From DATFCK01 sp045809745 (GTDB lineage Bacteria > Verrucomicrobiota > Verrucomicrobiia > Chthoniobacterales > UBA10450), in the NCBI GenBank assembly GCA_045809745.1, contig JBJMXE010000086.1, forward strand, positions 1-42,565: a DNA stretch of 42,565 nucleotides, written 5' to 3'. The notes below the pieces were generated by a model. The model searched no databases, was not told the DNA's origin, and saw only the letters and a program-made list of their open reading frames with translations. This document shows, in pieces, positions 32,878-41,214 of the stretch. How positions within the stretch are numbered: position 1 is the first letter of the stretch; every line of letters starts with the position of its first letter. The position numbers and the translations under genes were made by a program.

Positions 32878-34809
32878 TTAGGGCTCGTCCGGAGTCGGCA
32901 GCGGAACTCCTCGTGGTGGCGCGGATGCCGGCGCCGCCTGCGGCAAACCGGGAGAGGCGGTCATGCGAGGAATCGGCACCGACGGAACCATGGCTGGAAT
33001 AGTCGGAGCTGGAACGGGAGTTGGTGTTGGACTGCTCATTTTAATCATTGCTTCGTCGAGCAGCTTTTTCTCTTCGACAAAAAGAGGGCCATGTTGTGCG
33101 GCGGCGATAAATTCTTTAGCCGCATCAAATTGATTTTCGTCGATCAGAAGCACAGCGACGAAAGCGGCGGCGTGTGAATCATGGACCTGATCTGGAGGAA
33201 GTTTTTTGATGATATCCAGGCCCGCTGCCGTTCGTCCCAGCCCATACAGCGAAAACGCGTAGGTGACGGCACAGTTCACGTTGTTAGGCGCTCGATCGTA
33301 CGCTTCCTTGGCGATGCGGTGACCTTCAGAAGTATTCTGGTCCAATAACAAAGCCAGGCGCGCGTAAGTCGCTGCCGTGTCCGGATCGCCCGGCGAGATT
33401 TCGTGCAGCCCTTGCATCGTCCGATACAGGTTCGGCAGGTCGTTATTTGCGCGGTAAATGCGGGCGAGCGTATCGAGCGCCTCTTTGCGCAACGGTGCGT
33501 TTTTGGTGACGCGCAGCCAAAGCTGTTCGGCTTCGGTTAGAAGGTTCCATTTCGTGGCCAGGCGCGCGAGATTTACCTGGCGTAAAGGATCGTCTTCGGT
33601 CGCGCGTTCGGCAGCGCGCCATAGGGACTCGAATTCCGCCTCAGCCCCGGCTTGCCGTACCTGTCTGGCGGCGAACGCCTGATAAGCGAGACGAAGATAA
33701 TCGGACTTGCCCCACGATCCACTGCGTGTCCACCGTTTCAAACGTGACCAGTTTTTCGCGATTGCGAATGACTCCGCTACCGAAACCGCCGGCGGCGGAT
33801 TAGTCGTTAGCTCAGGCTTCAGTTTGTCGACCCACTTCAGGACTTCTCCGGCTAATCCATTCGCATTCATCCAGTCGATCAGCGATGCCAGGTTAGCAGG
33901 ATCACGAGCTGCCACCGGCTTCACTCTTTCCAGCAGCGCGGCGAATTTTTTCTCGTCCAGTTTGCGATAAAAATTGAGGGAGAGAAGGTAGTCGGCGAAC
34001 GTGACCTGCGGCGACATTTGCAGGTCTTGAGCAAGTTGATCGGCTGAAGCCAAATCTTTCCGATCAACCGCGTCATTCAACAGTGCGCGTAGCGAACCTG
34101 CCCGGTAATCCGCTACCTTGGTGAGCTTTTGCAGCGTAGTGCGTGCAGCATCACGACGTGCTGCATCCGGCGATTTTATCTCCAGGACTGCCAGGTTGTA
34201 CTGATAAAGCTCATTGCCGGGATCCTTTTTCACGGCAGCAGCGAAATGTTCGAGAACTCCTGTCTCATCTCCCTGGGCCCGGGCTAACCATCCAGCTACC
34301 ACGTGGTAAGTTGCCTTGTCCCGATCTTCCGGCGGCACCTGTTCAATAGCTTTGCGCGCCGTGTCCAGTTCTCCGAAACGTAATGCGGCGGAGGCAAGGT
34401 TCAGCTGGCTGTCGAGATCGTGCGGGCGCATCCGGGCGATCTGTGCCCGCCACGCAACGGTTTCGAGCAGGTTCTGTTTCTCCGTCGCATCTGCCAGAAT
34501 GTAATAAGCGGGCAACGAATCCGGATGAAGTTGAAGCACCTTCTGGGCAGCCTGGGCGGCTGCGACGTAATCGTGCTTTTGCAGCAGCGCGTTCCCGTGC
34601 TGGAGCAGACGGCTTTCGTTCCAGCTGCCGTAGATTTTCGTCCCGTAATTGAAAAACAGAATCGCGATCACCACGGCGAGGGCGATTGCCGCGAAAAAAA
34701 TCGCCAGTCGTTCGGGTGAGACACCGTGCCGGAAAACACGCAACGATCCGACTGCAGGAAATGCGCTGATTCGTCTGCGACGGCGGACACGCTTTATTTT
34801 CTCGGGCAT
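32878..34809 (-). CDS. Membrane-anchored TPR protein
   Basis: This 643-residue protein has a basic N-terminus (KIKRVRRRRR), one membrane helix (about 34-54, LAIFFAAIALAVVIAILFFNY), and a long array of tetratricopeptide-like helical pairs (about 62-580). Examples are DYVAAAQAAQKVLQLHPDS and a later WNLLTEAEQLWLRVTK segment. The tail is Pro/Ala/Ser-rich. With the basic residues preceding the helix, the TPR part should face the periplasm. The function is unknown; it is probably a protein-interaction scaffold. It stops 14 bases from the Hsp70 stop, convergent, and is 77 bases downstream of the AI-2E-family permease on the same strand. Confidence 0.8.
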   Translation of the reverse strand: MPEKIKRVRRRRRISAFPAVGSLRVFRHGVSPERLAIFFAAIALAVVIAILFFNYGTKIYGSWNESRLLQHGNALLQKHDYVAAAQAAQKVLQLHPDSLPAYYILADATEKQNLLETVAWRAQIARMRPHDLDSQLNLASAALRFGELDTARKAIEQVPPEDRDKATYHVVAGWLARAQGDETGVLEHFAAAVKKDPGNELYQYNLAVLEIKSPDAARRDAARTTLQKLTKVADYRAGSLRALLNDAVDRKDLASADQLAQDLQMSPQVTFADYLLSLNFYRKLDEKKFAALLERVKPVAARDPANLASLIDWMNANGLAGEVLKWVDKLKPELTTNPPPAVSVAESFAIAKNWSRLKRWTRSGSWGKSDYLRLAYQAFAARQVRQAGAEAEFESLWRAAERATEDDPLRQVNLARLATKWNLLTEAEQLWLRVTKNAPLRKEALDTLARIYRANNDLPNLYRTMQGLHEISPGDPDTAATYARLALLLDQNTSEGHRIAKEAYDRAPNNVNCAVTYAFSLYGLGRTAAGLDIIKKLPPDQVHDSHAAAFVAVLLIDENQFDAAKEFIAAAQHGPLFVEEKKLLDEAMIKMSSPTPTPVPAPTIPAMVPSVPIPRMTASPGLPQAAPASAPPRGVPLPTPDEP

Positions 34810-34886
34810 GATTGTCGCCTGTCCCTACTCACAGGCGCGGACAAATCAACTCTGCGCTGAGCGCAACTGCAACGTCCAACGTGTCT

Positions 34887-36227
34887 TCAAGTCACTGCTC
34901 TGGCTTCTCCGACCCGTGCGGTCTTCGGGACGGACTCGAGAACTTCGGCTCGAAGGCGTTTTCCCCAAACATAGCGCGCCAGAAGGACCTTCAGAGTCGC
35001 GGTCAAGGGTACAGCCAGTATCGGCCCGAGCAGACCGCCGATCAGGAGACCCCATACGAAAATCGAAACAATCACTGTGACTGGATGAAGTCCCACGGAA
35101 TTCCCCACAATTCGCGGCGCATAAAACATCCCTTCGAGATTTTGGACCACGACGAAAATGATCGTTACCCAGAGCGGATGCCACCAATCGCCGTACTGAG
35201 CGGCGGCGATCAGCACCGCCGGGATCCAGCAGATAACGATGCCGATATACGGGATCATCGTTAACACAACTACCAGCACTCCGATCAGCGGCGCGAAGCT
35301 GAGTCCGAACAAAGTTAAAATGCTGCCGATCAAAATTCCGTCCACCAGGCAGACCAGCAGTTGCCCGCGGAAGTAGGCGATGACGTAACTGTTGATCTGC
35401 GACAGCACTTCGGCCACTTCGTCTTTCAACGGCGAAGCCCGCAGCGGCAGATAATCCTTCCATCGGTTTTCAATGCGCGGCCGCTCCTTCAAAAAAAAGA
35501 ACAAGTAAATCGGCACCATCACCAGACTGAGGAGAAAGCCGGTGATGCCGAGAAATCCTCCAATGCTCTTCTTTAGAATCTCCCAAAATCTGGCGGTCAG
35601 GGTTGGCAACTGACCCTCGAAGTTAGGCAGTTGTTTCTCTACCCATTGTTGAATGCGTTGGCGATCGGCCAGTGTGGGCTGGCTCGGCGCAGCGGAAATC
35701 GATTCTTCGCGAGGTGGAGTCGGCTGAGCCGCCGGCGAAGCGTGCGGAGCGGGGGAGGGGCCGAGCAGCCAGTTCACGAAACTCTTCGTCGGTGATACCG
35801 ATTTGCCTTTGGCCGCGCCCGGGACGCCGAACGTTCGATCGTACCGGTAAATGAGATCCACTGCCCGGTCCCGCGCCTTCTGGGTGTAAGCCGGAAGATC
35901 TCGTGTGAAATTCGCGCTTTGGACTGAGATCATCGGCACCAGCCAGGCCACGAGTGCGGCCAGCGCCAGAAACGTGGTCGTGAACAACAGCACAACCGTC
36001 TTTGTGCGTCCCATTCCGCTGGCGCACATTTTCGTGACCAGAGGATCGAGGAGATAGGCCAGAATCGCGGCGATCGCGACGGGAATGAGAATGGGTTGAA
36101 GGAAACTGATTAGGTTCGCCGCAACCCAGATGACTGAAGCGATAATCACCGCCAGGAAGGCGATAAAGAGCGCGGTTAGGGCGGCCCACATCGTTTTCTG
36201 CTGCCAGGGCGTGGGATATTGTGCCAT
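34887..36227 (-). CDS. AI-2E family permease (TqsA/PerM-like)
   Basis: This 446-residue membrane protein has about eight helices in the AI-2E transporter pattern: two near the N-terminus (about 15-60), a periplasmic region, then a C-terminal block. The C-terminal block has the family's signature sequences, including LLVCLVDGILIGSILTLFG, PLIGVLVVVLTMIPYIG, GLHPVTVIVSIFVWG and GGLLGPILAVPLTA. A Pro/Ala/Ser-rich insert (about 150-190) in the loop between helices is an addition. The family name comes from AI-2 export in E. coli, but many members move other solutes, including Na+/H+, or have unknown roles. It sits between two TPR genes on the same strand, with 38 bases to the upstream one. Confidence 0.92.
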   Translation of the reverse strand: MAQYPTPWQQKTMWAALTALFIAFLAVIIASVIWVAANLISFLQPILIPVAIAAILAYLLDPLVTKMCASGMGRTKTVVLLFTTTFLALAALVAWLVPMISVQSANFTRDLPAYTQKARDRAVDLIYRYDRTFGVPGAAKGKSVSPTKSFVNWLLGPSPAPHASPAAQPTPPREESISAAPSQPTLADRQRIQQWVEKQLPNFEGQLPTLTARFWEILKKSIGGFLGITGFLLSLVMVPIYLFFFLKERPRIENRWKDYLPLRASPLKDEVAEVLSQINSYVIAYFRGQLLVCLVDGILIGSILTLFGLSFAPLIGVLVVVLTMIPYIGIVICWIPAVLIAAAQYGDWWHPLWVTIIFVVVQNLEGMFYAPRIVGNSVGLHPVTVIVSIFVWGLLIGGLLGPILAVPLTATLKVLLARYVWGKRLRAEVLESVPKTARVGEARAVT

Positions 36228-36265
36228 ACCGGTCCGGGTGTCAGCGCGCTTGCGCTGAACAAAAG

Positions 36266-38098
36266 CTACTGCATTGGATTGGTCCTTGTCGGATCGCCTT
36301 TGCTCATCTTGGTTTTGGCGTTCTCAATCTTCTCCGCGATCTTTTTGTTAGCCGGATCCAAGCCAACTGCCTTTTGCCATGCTTCGAGCGCCTGCGGCAC
36401 CCGGTTTAGCTTCAAGCAAGTGTCGCCAATGTGCTCAAAGACGACGGCATCGTCTTTGGTCATGTTTTCCGCGGCCCGGGTGAGATCATGTAAGGCCTGG
36501 TCGAATTTACCCTGCCGATATTCCACCCAGCCCTGGCTATCGAGATAGGCCCCGTTGTTAGGATCGCCTTGCAGCGCGCGCTTGATCATGTCCGCAGCTT
36601 CGTCCAGGTGCATGTTGTGATCGGCCCACATGTAGCCGAGATAATTGCAGGTCTCAGCGGCATTGGCTGGATCGAGCGCGATCGACTTCTTCAGCAGGTC
36701 GGCTGCTTTGTCGTATAGACCCGCTTGTTCGGCTGCCACGCCGTAATCGAAATAGAACCGAGCGGTCGCTGTTCCGGTCCCGCTGAGCTCGCTCTCGTGT
36801 AGCGCCTCTTCAAAGGTCGTAACCGATTCCTGAGTCTGCTTGGATTCGCGTAAAGCGAGAGCGAGGTAATAAACGAGGTCGGGAACGTCCGGAAAACGTT
36901 GACGCGCCTCGCGCAAGACTTTGACGGCACGCTCTGGCTCGCGCAGCGGACCGAGAAGCAATTCCGCGAGCCGCACATAGCTGATGCCGTGACGGGGGTT
37001 GATCAGGACGCTCTGCTCGTAATTCGATGCCGCTTTGGCGAACGAAGCTTTTGCTTCGTTGGTTTTGTTTTCTCGCTGTAACCCACGCGCCTGGTCGTCC
37101 AAAACCTGGGCCAGCAGATCGTAAGCCTCGTACCGATCCGGACGCTGCTTAATGATCTCCTCCAGCAGCTCAATCGCTTTGGTGCGCTGATTGGTGGCAA
37201 TGAATCCGGCGGCTAGCTTCTCCCGGGCGTTGGCGTCATCAGGCTGGAGATCCAACACCCGCAGATACAGCGGGATCGCGTCCTTCAGCTGTTGTGACGA
37301 CGCATAATAGTCCGCGACTTCTTTCAACACAGCGGCGTCATCGCCGGCGTTATCAGCCGCTTTCTTGAAGATTTGGTTGACCTGTTTCATGTCCTCCGGC
37401 TTCGGCGGGGCATCCGGCTTAAACAACAGAAGGACGTACAGTTTGCCTAACCGGGTCCAGAAGCCGGGGGACTTGCTGTCGGTCTTGGCGGCACGATCCA
37501 GGATCTGGCGAGCTTTGCCTTCATCCCCCGCTGCCAAATCGATTTCGTAGAGCCGTTGATAGGCATCGATGTTCGAAGGATCGAGAGCAATCGCCTTGTT
37601 TCCGTATTCCAGTGCCTGGTCGGTTTTTTTCAGGTACTTCGCGTAGATGAAAGCGAGCTGCAGATACGGTTCCGGCGCGTTCGGCATGGCTTTCACCGCG
37701 TCCTTGAGAACGTCGATCGCCGCCGGAAAATCGTCCTGGCGGGTCAGTAACGAAGCGACCCGACAGGCGAGCTCGGCTTCGCCGGGGTCTACGTTCAAAA
37801 CATCTCGGTAAGCTTTAAGTGCTTTGCCCAGTTCTCCGTTTTCTTCAAATGCCATGCCTTCCAGATAATGGGCGAGCGCTTCGGCTTTGCGCTGCCCGTC
37901 CGGACGAAGAATCAGGTCTTTAGCCGGTTTCGGATTGAATGAATCGTCCTGCCGGTCGGCCGGCTTGGAGTTGGCCGCCGCTTTGGTAGTTTCGGCGGGG
38001 GGCGTCGGGCGGGCTTCAGCCGATGCGCCGCAAAACAGCAGCGAAGTCGCTGCTATCAACACCCGGAAAAAGGCACCAAAGACCCGCCGACAGCTCAT
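36266..38098 (-). CDS. Exported TPR protein
   Basis: Starting at the ATG at 38098 gives 610 residues with a signal peptide (FFRVLIAATSLLFCGASAEA) ending near the Ala-Glu-Ala site. The Cys near its end does not form a good lipobox. A Pro/Ala/Lys/Gln linker (about 35-60) follows. At least ten tetratricopeptide repeats occupy the rest, including RKAEALAHYLEGMAFEENG, LALRESKQTQESVTTFEEAL and QALEAWQKAVGLDPANKKI. The repeated Asp-Pro-Xaa-Asn between pairs is the canonical TPR turn. Such proteins usually organise envelope complexes. It is upstream of the AI-2E permease and the second TPR gene, in the same direction. Confidence 0.85.
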   Translation of the reverse strand: MSCRRVFGAFFRVLIAATSLLFCGASAEARPTPPAETTKAAANSKPADRQDDSFNPKPAKDLILRPDGQRKAEALAHYLEGMAFEENGELGKALKAYRDVLNVDPGEAELACRVASLLTRQDDFPAAIDVLKDAVKAMPNAPEPYLQLAFIYAKYLKKTDQALEYGNKAIALDPSNIDAYQRLYEIDLAAGDEGKARQILDRAAKTDSKSPGFWTRLGKLYVLLLFKPDAPPKPEDMKQVNQIFKKAADNAGDDAAVLKEVADYYASSQQLKDAIPLYLRVLDLQPDDANAREKLAAGFIATNQRTKAIELLEEIIKQRPDRYEAYDLLAQVLDDQARGLQRENKTNEAKASFAKAASNYEQSVLINPRHGISYVRLAELLLGPLREPERAVKVLREARQRFPDVPDLVYYLALALRESKQTQESVTTFEEALHESELSGTGTATARFYFDYGVAAEQAGLYDKAADLLKKSIALDPANAAETCNYLGYMWADHNMHLDEAADMIKRALQGDPNNGAYLDSQGWVEYRQGKFDQALHDLTRAAENMTKDDAVVFEHIGDTCLKLNRVPQALEAWQKAVGLDPANKKIAEKIENAKTKMSKGDPTRTNPMQ

Positions 38099-38170
38099 CA
38101 GCGCGAAAGTAAGCGCACCGTCCACTGTCCGCAAACCGGCTACGCCGACCTAACGACAAATGAGCTGGGC

Positions 38171-38275
38171 TTATGCCTTGTAACGCAAGCGCTTCTTGTG
38201 CCGATTCTCCTTCATGCGCTTACGGCGCTTGTGCTTGGAGATTTTGGCTTTGCGTCTTTTTTTAAGAGAACCCAT
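38171..38275 (-). CDS. 34-residue basic AURKAIP1/COX24-like (bS22-like) ribosomal protein
   Basis: Between the TPR gene and the peroxiredoxin a 105-base frame encodes 34 residues, MGSLKKRRKAKISKHKRRKR followed by MKENRHKKRLRYKA. The Met-Gly-Ser opening, the dense Lys/Arg and the Lys-His-Lys and Arg-His-Lys spacing match the bacterial AURKAIP1/COX24-domain proteins. These include the actinobacterial small-subunit protein bS22 and mitochondrial mS38. They bind rRNA near the decoding region. No clear Shine-Dalgarno is present, but TTATAG lies upstream. Frames this short are often missed in automatic annotation. Confidence 0.8.
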   Translation of the reverse strand: MGSLKKRRKAKISKHKRRKRMKENRHKKRLRYKA

Positions 38276-38343
38276 ACAACAAACTGCTGACCTATAACAC
38301 GATTAGCGCCGCGATCAAAGCATGGACCGGTGGCGGCTTCAAC

Positions 38344-38835
38344 TTACTTCTTCGACAAGGTATCCAGCGCCTGCTCCACGACCGAAACGTGTTCTTCCGG
38401 TTTCACCTTCCGAAAGATCGCCGCGATTCGTCCCTTTTCGTTAATGACGAAAGTGCTTCGCTCGGTGCCTTTGTATTTGCGACCATACATGTTTTTGTCG
38501 ACCCAGACGCCGTAGGCATTCACCAACTCATGCTCCGGATCCGATAATAACGGAAACGGAAGCTGATATTTCTCGATAAATGCGGAGTGACTTTTCGCTT
38601 CATCAACGCTCACGCCAAAGATCTTTGCTCGATTGCTCAGTCCGCTCCAGTTGTCGCGCAGACCGCAAGCCTGGGCGGTGCAGCCCGGCGTATCATCTTT
38701 GGGATAAAAATAGAGGACGAGGGGAGTCCCTGCGAAATTCTTCAAGCTCACCTCGCGGCCGGTGCCGTATTCGCCTCCTACGGCAATTGCCCGGAAATCC
38801 GGAGCGGGATCCCCAATGTTTAAATCTGATGCCAT
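38344..38835 (-). CDS. bcp: Thiol peroxidase, Bcp/PrxQ-type peroxiredoxin
   Basis: This 163-residue protein reduces peroxides with thioredoxin. The peroxidatic cysteine is Cys52 in PKDDTPGCT, with the second cysteine Cys57 four residues on in a CxxxxC pattern, making it an atypical two-cysteine PrxQ/Bcp. FPLLSDPEHELVNAYGVW and ERSTFVINEKGRIA are typical blocks. The ATG at 38835 is chosen because MASDLNIGDPAPDF matches the family. The frame runs on to 38967, but that segment covers the tRNA gene and is not part of the protein. It is 68 bases upstream of the small ribosomal gene, in the same direction. Confidence 0.94.
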   Translation of the reverse strand: MASDLNIGDPAPDFRAIAVGGEYGTGREVSLKNFAGTPLVLYFYPKDDTPGCTAQACGLRDNWSGLSNRAKIFGVSVDEAKSHSAFIEKYQLPFPLLSDPEHELVNAYGVWVDKNMYGRKYKGTERSTFVINEKGRIAAIFRKVKPEEHVSVVEQALDTLSKK

Positions 38836-38909
38836 ACGTTCGCCGGTTAGTCTGGTAGGTGCGTTGCAGTATATATAGAGGAGCCGCTCCACCTGTAGGG
38901 AAGTGACTC

Positions 38910-38983
38910 TCGGGCTGGTGGGATTTGAACCCACGACCTCCTGCACCCGAGGCAGGCGCGCTACCAAGCTACGCTACAGCCCG
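38910..38983 (-). tRNA. tRNA-Pro (anticodon CGG)
   Basis: Read on the minus strand the 74-base sequence folds as a full cloverleaf. The acceptor stem is CGGGCTG with CAGCCCG, the T-arm GTGGG-TTCAAAT-CCCAC is perfect, and the anticodon stem is CCTGC/GCAGG around CTCGGGT, giving anticodon CGG for proline codon CCG. The discriminator base is A. The 3' CCA is not encoded; the next bases are GAGT. The gene lies between the response regulator and bcp on the same strand. Confidence 0.96.
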
Positions 38984-39071
38984 TCGCAATCGATAAACCA
39001 AATCGCGACCCTATTTCGCGCATTTTGCCGCAAGTATCAAGCAGTTCAGCTCCCCGGAAATGTGCGGATGG

Positions 39072-39758
39072 TCAGGCGGCCGGCACCTGGGTGGATTCCA
39101 CCCATCGAACTGCTTCATGAGAAAGCTGCGTAGCATTCTCCAGATTGAGCTTGGTTTTGATGCGCGCTCGATACGTCTCCACCGTGCTGGCGCCGAGATG
39201 GAGCCGCGCCCCGATCTCTCGAGTGGTCTGCCCGCGACCAATCAATTGAAATACTTCCAGTTCGCGATCGGTTAGGCCGGCGATCCCGGAAATCTGCGTT
39301 GGGCGATGCGAAAACGTTCGGACGATCTTTGCCGTGATTTGCGGACTCAAGTAGGTCTGGCCGGCTAACACCTGGCGAACGGCAAACATGATTTGTTCGG
39401 ACGATTCCTCCTTGCAAATGTAACCTCGAGCCCCGGCCCGCAATGCCCGCTCGGCATAGAGTGTTTCATCGTGCATGGAAATGACCAGCGTCGGAATATT
39501 GAGCTGTTGAGCAGCGATTTCTTTAATCAGCTCAAGCCCGCTGGGACCTTTCAGACTGATGTCCACGGTCAGGAGCTGAGCGTCGATAGATCGGACTAAA
39601 TCCAGGCCATCGGCAATATTGTCAGCGCAGCCCGAGACCTGCGTTGCCGGGTCCTGGTTGATCAAGTCGGCCAGGCGCTCACGAAACATAGGGTGATCTT
39701 CAACGATCAAAACGCGCGCTTTTCCTGGAGTAAACCCGTTTACGCCGGCGTTGATCAT
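39072..39758 (-). CDS. Orphan NarL/FixJ-family response regulator
   Basis: This 228-residue protein has a receiver domain at residues 13-130, with phospho-acceptor Asp66 in LLTVDISL, acidic pocket Glu20-Asp21 in VEDHP and Lys116 in ICKEES. A LuxR-type helix-turn-helix lies at about 165-220, LTDRELEVFQLIGRGQTTREIG, with the recognition segment STVETYRARIKTKLN. No histidine kinase is adjacent, so the partner is elsewhere. The start is about 300 bases from the divergent pseudopilin genes, so that region may be its target, but no site has been identified. Confidence 0.93.
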   Translation of the reverse strand: MINAGVNGFTPGKARVLIVEDHPMFRERLADLINQDPATQVSGCADNIADGLDLVRSIDAQLLTVDISLKGPSGLELIKEIAAQQLNIPTLVISMHDETLYAERALRAGARGYICKEESSEQIMFAVRQVLAGQTYLSPQITAKIVRTFSHRPTQISGIAGLTDRELEVFQLIGRGQTTREIGARLHLGASTVETYRARIKTKLNLENATQLSHEAVRWVESTQVPAA

Positions 39759-40063
39759 GGGCTTGGTTACGACTTGTCGGCCGCTTCGGCTGGGAAAAAG
39801 GTAGCGGGGGGAGTGATGAGGGGTCGCTTCACGATGAGACTGTTTAAGGGCGCTAAGCAGCTTTCCAGCCAGCGGCCGCTACAGAGACCACTACGGCACT
39901 GTAGCGGCTCTCATTACTGAGAGAAGAAGGTGACCTGCTCTCACATTTGGGAGGTTCGCGGCGGCTTTTCTCATCGATTGGCACCGGGACCCTAGGTGAG
40001 ACAAGCCGGTATAAAAGCTGCTAATTCCACAAAAACTGTAATTAAGAAAAGGACGACAGGGTA
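39759..40063. other. 305-base regulatory region between response regulator and pseudopilin genes
   Basis: No protein frame is credible here. The region holds the palindrome at 39875-39908, a six-pair hairpin (CTCTCA-TTAC-TGAGAG, 39908-39923), a possible -10 TATAAA (40010-40015) and a ribosome site AAAAGGA (40047-40053) before the ATG at 40064. A -35 at the right spacing is not evident. Both the response-regulator and pilin promoters must be here. Confidence 0.55.
39875..39908. repeat. Palindromic element with CTACAG/CTGTAG ends
   Basis: GCCGCTACAG (39875-39884) and CTGTAGCGGC (39899-39908) form a perfect 10-pair stem around a 14-base loop. Immediately to the right lies the CTCTCA-TTAC-TGAGAG hairpin. 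Unlike the elements at 3618 and 23826, this one lies between divergent genes, so a terminator role is less likely. It may be a dispersed REP-like sequence or a site for DNA-binding proteins. Confidence 0.68.
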
Positions 40064-40564
40064 ATGAAATTCGCTACAAAACCGCAGACCTCCCAGTCCG
40101 GTATGACTTTCGTCGAGGTCATGTTGGCGGTCCTGTTGGTAGCGACTTTCTTCGCGTCCATCTTCGAACTTAACGCGGTTTGCCTCCGCTACATTGACGC
40201 CACCAAAGAGTCGATCGCTGCTCTCCAGAGCGTCCACGACCGGTGCGAGAAGCTACGCAACCTGGCGTTCACCGACCTGACCAGCCTCTCGTATGTGCAG
40301 ACCTTGATGGCGGCCGCCGCCAACTCCTCAGATTTTTGCAATAAAGCGACTGAAACCGTCAAAATCCGCGCGTTCCCGACCGCGAACGGTATCACTCAGT
40401 TCACCCGGACTCCCCAAGGTGCCGTGACGGTTGATTCGACCGCCACCAGCCTGGGCAGCTCGCTGGTGCAAATAGACGTCATCACAACCTGGAACATGAC
40501 ACTCGGTGGCCGGACTCGAAGCGAACAAACGAGCACGATCATCTCAAACGGACAAAAAAAATGA
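40064..40564 (+). CDS. Type IV pilin-like minor pseudopilin (PilV/GspI-like)
   Basis: This 166-residue protein has a 13-residue polar leader (MKFATKPQTSQSG) ending in the Gly required by prepilin peptidase. A conserved hydrophobic helix follows, MTFVEVMLAVLLVATFFASI, with Glu at position +5 of the mature protein. The rest is a small beta-rich globular domain with three cysteines. Minor pseudopilins of this kind start a pilus or type II secretion filament. It overlaps the next gene by ATGA. A good ribosome site (AAAAGGA) precedes the start. Confidence 0.85.
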   Translation: MKFATKPQTSQSGMTFVEVMLAVLLVATFFASIFELNAVCLRYIDATKESIAALQSVHDRCEKLRNLAFTDLTSLSYVQTLMAAAANSSDFCNKATETVKIRAFPTANGITQFTRTPQGAVTVDSTATSLGSSLVQIDVITTWNMTLGGRTRSEQTSTIISNGQKK

Positions 40565-41187
40565 AACTATCAACCTCCAATAAACTATCTGGTTCAACCT
40601 TCGCCGAAATGATGATCGGTCTGAGCGTCAGCTCGCTGATTGCCGCAGCCGCCATCACCGCCAGTGTGGGCCTTCAGAAAAGCTTCAATGCCGTCGACAA
40701 CTTCTTTGCGACGCAGATGCAGCAGATTCGTATCATCGATTATCTCAGCCGAGACGTGAACCGCGGGTTGTCGGTGACGACATCCGTCGATTTGCAGTCA
40801 GTTACGGTCAACGTGCCGAACTACCTGATTAAAGCAGGGGACGCCGAAGCCGTGGCAAACCCGGCACTGATCGGCACTCCTCGCACACCGACGATTGCGA
40901 ATACGCCGAGTGGAATGCAAGTGAACTACACTTCGACTCCGACCACGGTGGTTTACCAGATCAACGGGATGTCCATCGTTCGGATCGAGAACGGCGTCCT
41001 GACTACGATCGCTTCAAGCACGGACCAGCTCGTGCCGCAGACCACGGACGTGGAATTGTCGAACACCGAATACACGAACAGCACGGTGACCTTCCTGCCG
41101 GTATTTACCAGCAATGGCGTAGCCGCGGAGCGCACGGGCACGACCCTTTGCACAACTGCCTATCTGCGTAACAAACGCCGCGGTTAA
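40561..41187 (+). CDS. Type IV pilin-like minor pseudopilin (PilW/GspJ-like)
   Basis: This 208-residue protein has the prepilin leader MKLSTSNKLSG followed by STFAEMMIGLSVSSLIAAAA, with the Gly cleavage site and Glu at +5. After the helix, the NFFATQMQQIRIIDYLSRDVNRG segment is typical of GspJ/PilW pseudopilins, with a beta-rich, Thr/Ser-rich C-terminal domain. The start overlaps the previous stop (ATGA), implying coupled translation and assembly of the two proteins together. A short gap to the third gene holds GGGAG at 41206-41210, which serves as that gene's ribosome site. Confidence 0.84.
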   Translation: MKLSTSNKLSGSTFAEMMIGLSVSSLIAAAAITASVGLQKSFNAVDNFFATQMQQIRIIDYLSRDVNRGLSVTTSVDLQSVTVNVPNYLIKAGDAEAVANPALIGTPRTPTIANTPSGMQVNYTSTPTTVVYQINGMSIVRIENGVLTTIASSTDQLVPQTTDVELSNTEYTNSTVTFLPVFTSNGVAAERTGTTLCTTAYLRNKRRG

Positions 41188-41214
41188 TTCTGTTCCGGAG
41201 TAATCGGGAGCAAC

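Noticed and set aside
38836..38967. N-terminal extension of the peroxiredoxin frame
   Set aside because: It covers the tRNA-Pro gene and gives the odd residues typical of translated tRNA; the family start is at 38835.
39978..40015. TTGGCA and TATAAA as a sigma-70 promoter, or TGGCAC as a sigma-54 promoter
   Set aside because: The spacing between TTGGCA and TATAAA is 26 bases, too long for sigma-70, and the -12 GC element expected after TGGCAC is not present. The -10 alone is noted as only possible.
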